Assembly (NCBI GenBank): GCA_001828545.1 | Contig: MHYW01000099.1 | Coordinates: forward strand, 1 to 11,214 | DNA from: Planctomycetes bacterium RIFCSPHIGHO2_12_FULL_52_36 | GTDB taxonomy: Bacteria; Planctomycetota; Brocadiia; Brocadiales; Bathyanammoxibiaceae | Direction of reading: 5' to 3' | DNA length: 11,214 bases | Part shown: positions 6,601 to 11,214 of the stretch, piece by piece | Position numbering within the stretch: position 1 is the first letter of the stretch | How the letters are laid out: every line of letters begins with the position of its first letter | Program-made: the position numbers and the translations under genes | The notes under the pieces: generated by a model | Seen by the model: only the letters and a program-made list of their open reading frames with translations | Databases searched by the model: none | Told to the model about the DNA's origin: nothing

Positions 6601-9600
6601 CCCTTCTTCGGCAGATAGGGCCGCCTTGAACTCCTCGTCCATAGATGGGTATATGCCTGCGGCAGTGCCATAATTCTTTAGGGCGTCCTCTTTCTTGCCA
6701 GTCTTGTAGAGTACGTGTGCTAAACCGTTATACGGCTCCGCCAGGAAGGGGTTGATTGCTATGGCCTCTTCAAAGCCCTTTATGGCAGTCTCATTATCGC
6801 CCAAGCGGTACTGGGACCAGGCCGCCATTGACATGACGTCTACCTGCCCTGGGAGGAGGGCCAGGCTCTTCCTTAAGGTCCTAATGGCCTCTTTATAATC
6901 ACCCTTCATAAATTGGGTGTAACCCAGGCCTTTTAAGGCATCGGCATTTTGAGGCTGGAGCATGAGGGACCTCTCAAACCTCCTCATGGCCTCCTCATAA
7001 TCCCCCTTCCAGTAATTGCCCCACCCTGTCCCACTGTGTAGTGACCACTTTTCACCCTCTGGATAACGGCCACTGGTGTCATCAATCACCTTCTGGAACT
7101 GCTTTACGGCCTCGTCGTAATTCCCTGTGTTATAATGTCCCCAGGCGGTATTGGACTCCTGATACCTCCAGACATTCACCCTTGCCAGCCCGTCGTTGGC
7201 AGTAATATGTGCCGCTACCAGCTTCAGGGCCTCTCGGAAGGACTTGTCGGCCTTCGGGTACTCACCCTTCCAGTAGTAAGACCACCCCAGACCATCGTGG
7301 GCGTCTGCCCAGTCGGGGTGTTTCTCTACGACCTTGCTGAGTTTCTCTATGGCCTTATCGTATTCCTGATTGTACAGATAAGCCAGCCCGAGTATCATCC
7401 TGGCATCATCGTCGTCTGGGTTCTTGGCCAGGAATGTCTCAAGGTCACCGATAGCCTCCTTATACCTCATAGTCCTTACCTTTACGAAGGCGATGCCGTT
7501 TGAGGCATCGGCGTCGCCCGGGAGTTGGGCTAGCGTCTCTTTATAGGCCTTTTCTGCCTCAATGTATTTAAGCTGGGCGTAATATCCCCATCCCTGGGCG
7601 GTGTACAGGTCCCACCACTTTTCCTTCTTTAATACGTCCAGCAGTCGGGTCTCCATCTGTGGAGATATATACAGATAACCCCTGAATTTGTTCCTGGCCT
7701 CTTCCTTTTTCCCAAGGTTGTAATAACTCCAGGCCATGCCGTAATGGGCGTTGGCAAAGGCAGGATAGATGTTAAGTGCCTGCTTGTATTCTTCCAAGGC
7801 CTCAGCATATTTGCCTTGTTCGTGTAGGTTTTCTCCTATGGCAGTCAAGAGGTCTGCCTGTTGGGGGAGGAGCTTTAAGGAGTCGTGGAAGGCCTTGATG
7901 GCCTCCGTATATTTCTTGTTCTTGTAGTAGCTAAATCCCAGTCCCCTCAGGGCGTCTGCATTTTCTGGGAGTAGCTTCAGGGATTCACTGAATGTCTTTT
8001 CTGCCTCAGCGTAGTCCCCCTTCCAGTAGTAACTCCATCCCAGTCCACCGTAAAGGGACCACTTTTCATTCTCTGGATACCTGCCGCTAGTGTCTTTAAT
8101 TGCCTTCTTAAACTGTTCAATAGCCTCTGCATATAGACCCGCGTTATAATAGCCCCAGGCGGTATTGGACTCCTCATACCTCCAGACGTTCACGCTTGCC
8201 AGCCCGTAGTTGGCAGTAATATGTGCCGGTACCAGTTTCAGGGCCTCTCGGAAGGACTCGTCGGCCTTTGGGTATTCACCCTTCCAGTAGTAAGACCACC
8301 CCAGACCGTCGTGGGCGTCCGCCCAATCAGGGTGTTTTCCGACTACCTGTTCTAATTCCTTTACGGCCTCAGCATACTGTTGATTATGGAAATAGCTGAG
8401 TCCCAGCATGAATCTGGCATCGTCCTCTCCAGGGTTGTCCCTAAGGAAGGCAGTCAACTCCTTTACTGCCTCTCCGTACATCGTCTTCCTTGCCTTGACA
8501 TAGGCCGAGCCCTTCTGTGCATCTATGTCCTTGGGGAGTTTTGCAAGTACCTTGCTAAAATATTTGTCTGCTTCGTCGTAGAGGAACTGGTAATAATACG
8601 CCCACCCCATGGTGGTATAAAGGTCCCACCACTTCTCGTCGTCAATTATCTTGATGAGTTTCTCATCTGCAAGCTGTGGGTAAAGCTTCAGGGCCTCTTT
8701 GTATTCCTTTCTGGCCTCTTCTTTCTTGCCCGTCTGGTAACAGCACCAGGCACACCCGCTGTGGAGGTAGGGGTCCAGGGGGTTTTCTTTAATGGCCTGC
8801 TGGAAAGAACCTATGGCCTCGCCGTACTTTTTCTCATCGTACTTCTTCCAGGCGTCCTCCTGGGCCTTGGCGAGAAACGTCCTTTTAATGGTGGTGGTGC
8901 CTATGTCGGCACTGACCAGGTAAGGGTTGAGTTCTTTTGCCTTACCAAAGGCATAGCGGGCGTCCTCGTAGTTACCTAATTTTATATAACTCCAACCCAG
9001 GTCTACGTAGGGGTCTGCCCAATCCACATACTGGTCAGTCAGCCCCTTCAGCTTGTCTGCGGCTTTATCATATTCATCAAGCTTGTAGTAGCTCTGGGCC
9101 AGGAGGTATCTGGCTGATTGCCACTCGGGCCTCTTCTTTGCCACCTTTTCCAGGTTATCTATGGCCTTGTCGTATTCTCCAAGCTGGAAGTAACAGAGGC
9201 CTTTACCTCTATAGCCATCGGGGTCACCGGGGAATTCCAGAAGATATTTCTGGAAGGACTTCAGTGCCATATCATAATCGGCCACCATGTAGTAGTCCCA
9301 TCCCAGACCGCTATGGGCGGAGTACCTCTTACTATCAAGGCCTAAGAGGACGTTAAACTCGCGTATAGAGTCCTGGTATCGCCCTTTCTTAGAGTAGCAC
9401 CACGCCAGGCCCTCATGGGCGTCAGGGTCGCGGTCGTTAAGCACGTAAAGGCTTTCAAAGGTCTCAGTGGCCCTGTCCAGGTTTTCCTGCTTAAAATAAC
9501 TCCATCCAAGCAGGGCGAGTGCAGAGGTGGATTTAGGCCTGATAGCTATGGATTCTTCCAGGGTCTTTGTAGAGGCCTCGTAGTCTCCTGCCATAAATTG

Positions 9601-9738
9601 GGCGCCGCCTACCAACTCCTTGTTCCTTGCGCTCATATAGCTGCATCCCTGGGAGAACGTAAGAATAAGGCCTAGTGAAAGTATCCCTATGGTTCTATAA
9701 GACACAAACGGTTCTTTTTTACTGGAAGTAGTTGTCAT
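6097..9738 (-). CDS. Giant TPR protein, probable outer-membrane lipoprotein
   Basis: A protein of 1213 residues made almost wholly of about 31 tetratricopeptide repeats, recognisable by GLGWSYYxKGxYxEAxxxFxxALxLxP units of about 34 residues. Residues 1-32 form a signal sequence: a basic N-region, a hydrophobic stretch at 16-28 and SQGC ending at Cys32. This resembles a lipobox, although the -3 residue is Ser where Leu is usual, so attachment is probable but not certain. Beyond residue 369 the protein is built from a nine-TPR super-repeat of 338-339 residues, marked by WWDLYT at 370, WWDLYT at 708 and WYDLLK at 1047. TPR superhelices are scaffolds for protein or glycan contacts. The gene lies 26 bp after an outer-membrane barrel gene, with GAGAGG seven bases before the ATG. 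This pairing recalls AlgK with AlgE or the TPR part of PgaA/BcsC. The partner and cargo are unknown. Confidence 0.9.
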   Translation of the reverse strand: MTTTSSKKEPFVSYRTIGILSLGLILTFSQGCSYMSARNKELVGGAQFMAGDYEASTKTLEESIAIRPKSTSALALLGWSYFKQENLDRATETFESLYVLNDRDPDAHEGLAWCYSKKGRYQDSIREFNVLLGLDSKRYSAHSGLGWDYYMVADYDMALKSFQKYLLEFPGDPDGYRGKGLCYFQLGEYDKAIDNLEKVAKKRPEWQSARYLLAQSYYKLDEYDKAADKLKGLTDQYVDWADPYVDLGWSYIKLGNYEDARYAFGKAKELNPYLVSADIGTTTIKRTFLAKAQEDAWKKYDEKKYGEAIGSFQQAIKENPLDPYLHSGCAWCCYQTGKKEEARKEYKEALKLYPQLADEKLIKIIDDEKWWDLYTTMGWAYYYQFLYDEADKYFSKVLAKLPKDIDAQKGSAYVKARKTMYGEAVKELTAFLRDNPGEDDARFMLGLSYFHNQQYAEAVKELEQVVGKHPDWADAHDGLGWSYYWKGEYPKADESFREALKLVPAHITANYGLASVNVWRYEESNTAWGYYNAGLYAEAIEQFKKAIKDTSGRYPENEKWSLYGGLGWSYYWKGDYAEAEKTFSESLKLLPENADALRGLGFSYYKNKKYTEAIKAFHDSLKLLPQQADLLTAIGENLHEQGKYAEALEEYKQALNIYPAFANAHYGMAWSYYNLGKKEEARNKFRGYLYISPQMETRLLDVLKKEKWWDLYTAQGWGYYAQLKYIEAEKAYKETLAQLPGDADASNGIAFVKVRTMRYKEAIGDLETFLAKNPDDDDARMILGLAYLYNQEYDKAIEKLSKVVEKHPDWADAHDGLGWSYYWKGEYPKADKSFREALKLVAAHITANDGLARVNVWRYQESNTAWGHYNTGNYDEAVKQFQKVIDDTSGRYPEGEKWSLHSGTGWGNYWKGDYEEAMRRFERSLMLQPQNADALKGLGYTQFMKGDYKEAIRTLRKSLALLPGQVDVMSMAAWSQYRLGDNETAIKGFEEAIAINPFLAEPYNGLAHVLYKTGKKEDALKNYGTAAGIYPSMDEEFKAALSAEEGWYDLLKYVGWRFYHTKQYAKAKEVFEIAVKKKPGDAEGLQGLGYVYYQLKDYDNAIKALEKGLSINPESLQVQEYVSFPGTSGEFLTVSDARGTLAWSLYSKNDYDKAIAEFKRVTEKHPDWCDPWDGLGWCYLRKEMLAEAKKQFTEALKIYPNYPSSLEGIAVIK
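6601..7617 (-). repeat. TPR super-repeat copy 2
   Basis: Residues 708-1046 run from WWDLYTAQGWGYY to just before WYDLLK. They contain nine TPR units in the same order as copy 1. The marker segments HPDWADAHDGLGWSYYWKGE, NVWRYQESNTAWG and DTSGRYPEGEKWSL all lie 338 residues after their counterparts. Confidence 0.8.
7618..8631 (-). repeat. TPR super-repeat copy 1
   Basis: Residues 370-707 run from WWDLYTTMGWAYY to just before the second WWDLYT. The unit is 1014 bp, exactly 338 codons, so copies 1 and 2 are in register at the DNA level as well. The fifth unit carries an insertion with NTAWG and DTSGRYPE in both copies. Confidence 0.8.
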
Positions 9739-9745
9739 GGTTAGA

Positions 9746-9751
9746 CCTCTC
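9746..9751 (-). promoter_or_regulatory. Ribosome-binding site of the TPR gene
   Basis: On the minus strand, GAGAGG lies seven bases before the ATG at 9738. It falls in the 26-bp gap after the barrel gene and confirms that start, which also gives the complete signal peptide. Confidence 0.6.
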
Positions 9752-9764
9752 TAATATTGTCTAG

Positions 9765-11214
9765 CTAAAAGGAATACTCTAGCCCTAGAGCCATGAGATA
9801 GGCCGTGTCTGGGTTACCCCGCCCGTCCCTCGGGAGGACTGGGCTAAGGCCCAGGTCACCCGCGGAAAACAGGTCTGTCCTGTCCTTCCTGTAGTAACTG
9901 CCCGGCAGGAAGAAACCCCCTTGCAGGTTAACCGTCAGGCGGCTGGTTATTCCGTAACTGGTAAAGAAATCAATTTCATGTCCCAATTGTGATGGCAGTT
10001 TTACGGCCTCACCTGCGCTGTTACGTCCGAAACCCGGCTCGTCCGCGTGCATGTTCCAGTAGTCTACGGAGAGATACATCTTTTTTATGGGGAAGAATTC
10101 AAGGCCCCCATTAAGGAAGATGACGTTTTCTATCACAAAGGGGTCACCAAAGACGCCGGGCCTGGCCACACCATAGTTAAGCAGGTAGGTAGAGGCTGTG
10201 GCAAGATATGGGCCTATGCCTGCCCTCTGGTAGTGAGCGTCAAAGATGTTGGCATTTGTGGGGCTGTAGACCGAGAAGGTCCTGTTATGACGGCTATGGT
10301 ACCTGAAATTGTCAAGGTCACTGCGGCTGGATTCGGGACCGGAGGCCCAGACGAATTTACCCTTCGGCCTCACCAATCCAAAGTTATAGCCCGCATCGGT
10401 TACAAGGAGCCATCCCTTGTGCGTAATGTTTCCCCTATCCGGAGCGGTCTTGTCAGAGCTATGGGCCTCGCCAAAGTTCCTGGCGTATTCAATTCCAAAG
10501 TTAAACTTGGTAAAGTTCAGGTTTAGGTCTATACCCACAGTCCCCAGCAGGTCGTCGTTTACCCTTGTACCGTTGAGGTTAAAGTTGTCAAATACGTTGG
10601 ACCTGTTCTTTGGACTGGTGTAGTCGTGTAAGAACCCTATATATGGCTGTATAGTATGGCTTCCGAACTTTGCCATCAGGTCTGTGGCAAAAAAGTCGGC
10701 ATGTGTGTCCTTGCCGGTAAATGCCCTTTCGTCGCGTATGGTAGGTCCCCAATCTGTCTGATTATAAGAGTCAACCCTGTCATAATGTATCCTCCCCCTG
10801 AGGTACTCTGGGCCAAAAGATAGGGTGGTCCCGGCATTTGGGTACTTACCGCCGAGGGCGTATCCGTTTCCGACGAGGTAGGTAAAGTAGCCAAGACGTA
10901 CACGCGTATCCAGGAAATCCGTTACCGGGAGGTCGAGATACAGCCTGTACATCCTTGGCAGCATCTCTGCCTCGGTGTAGGTATGCCTGGGGCCAAAGAG
11001 GGTGCGTATCTTGCCGTCTGTAATCAGTGGGGCGTCGTATTCTGAGATATTGTCCCTTCTTAGTTGCAGGAAGAATTCGGCGCTACTTATATGCTTTACT
11101 GACGCAATAACGTCATAGTGGTATCCAATAAACCAGTTGTTGTCGTCCAGTTTATTTTTTAAGTCCGACAGGTTGTCCGAGGAGTTAGAGGATACACGGG
11201 CGTGGAAGCGGGTG
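9765..11214 (-). CDS. Outer-membrane beta-barrel protein (porin or alginate-export-like), N-terminus missing
   Basis: The open frame runs unbroken from the TAG at 9765-9767 to the right edge, giving 483 residues with no start or signal peptide in view. An internal Met at 10964 is not the start, because the frame continues upstream with the same style of sequence. The sequence is rich in amphipathic beta strands with alternating hydrophobic residues and aromatic ends (for example YRLYLDLPVTDFLDTRVRLGYF, KFNFGIEYARNF, LTVNLQGGFFLPG). It ends YLMALGLEYSF: a C-terminal Phe in a beta strand, the signal recognised by the BAM complex. Overall it resembles the alginate-export/porin class, but I cannot name a family with confidence. 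The neighbouring TPR lipoprotein suggests a secretion or export pore. It is the most upstream gene visible in the operon. Confidence 0.75.
   Translation of the reverse strand, partial: TRFHARVSSNSSDNLSDLKNKLDDNNWFIGYHYDVIASVKHISSAEFFLQLRRDNISEYDAPLITDGKIRTLFGPRHTYTEAEMLPRMYRLYLDLPVTDFLDTRVRLGYFTYLVGNGYALGGKYPNAGTTLSFGPEYLRGRIHYDRVDSYNQTDWGPTIRDERAFTGKDTHADFFATDLMAKFGSHTIQPYIGFLHDYTSPKNRSNVFDNFNLNGTRVNDDLLGTVGIDLNLNFTKFNFGIEYARNFGEAHSSDKTAPDRGNITHKGWLLVTDAGYNFGLVRPKGKFVWASGPESSRSDLDNFRYHSRHNRTFSVYSPTNANIFDAHYQRAGIGPYLATASTYLLNYGVARPGVFGDPFVIENVIFLNGGLEFFPIKKMYLSVDYWNMHADEPGFGRNSAGEAVKLPSQLGHEIDFFTSYGITSRLTVNLQGGFFLPGSYYRKDRTDLFSAGDLGLSPVLPRDGRGNPDTAYLMALGLEYSF

Noticed and set aside
8380..8979. 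Plus-strand open frame of 199 residues opposite the TPR gene
   Set aside because: It is antisense to clearly coding TPR repeats. Its hydrophobic, Val/Leu-rich content is what the complement of these codons yields, and no signal or family motif is seen.

Overview
The window comes from a diderm (outer-membrane) bacterium with mid-range base composition and the standard genetic code (TGA, TAG and TAA are all used as stops). The outer-membrane barrel and TPR lipoprotein fix the cell type. No gene here fixes the phylum. An uncultured environmental lineage, for example Planctomycetota (anammox-like) or a relative, would fit, but that is only a guess.

Layout. The left edge (1-157, + strand) is the tail of ybeY. 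A 111-bp convergent gap follows, with an 8-bp tandem repeat array and a small hairpin. Everything else, from the right edge back to 269, is on the minus strand. In transcription order it reads: (1) the C-terminal part of an outer-membrane beta-barrel protein, whose start lies outside the window; (2) a 1213-residue TPR protein with a lipoprotein-like signal; (3) a small protein with a Cys3His motif and a PqqD-like domain; (4) an intact ATP-grasp ligase; (5) a paralogous ATP-grasp protein that has lost its metal-binding residues; (6) a fold-type III PLP decarboxylase; (7) a urea-transporter-family membrane protein; (8) a zinc-containing sirtuin.

Genes 3 to 8 are tightly packed. Genes 3/4, 4/5, 5/6 and 7/8 overlap, two of them as ATGA, and only 15 bp separates 6 and 7, so they are almost certainly one transcript. 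The barrel and TPR genes lie just upstream (26 bp and about 56 bp gaps). The second gap holds a perfect 28-bp palindrome that also supplies the TPR stop codon.

How it may work. The barrel plus TPR lipoprotein resembles the outer-membrane half of an export machine, as in AlgE/AlgK. The PqqD-like protein, ATP-grasp pair and decarboxylase look like an enzymatic module that ligates and decarboxylates an amino-acid-like substrate, possibly on a peptide or carrier. The urea-transporter-family protein and sirtuin sit at the end. I recognise no characterised pathway with this gene order. The most notable points are the active/inactive ATP-grasp pair, the Cys3His-PqqD fusion, the nine-TPR super-repeat and the palindrome that ends the TPR gene.
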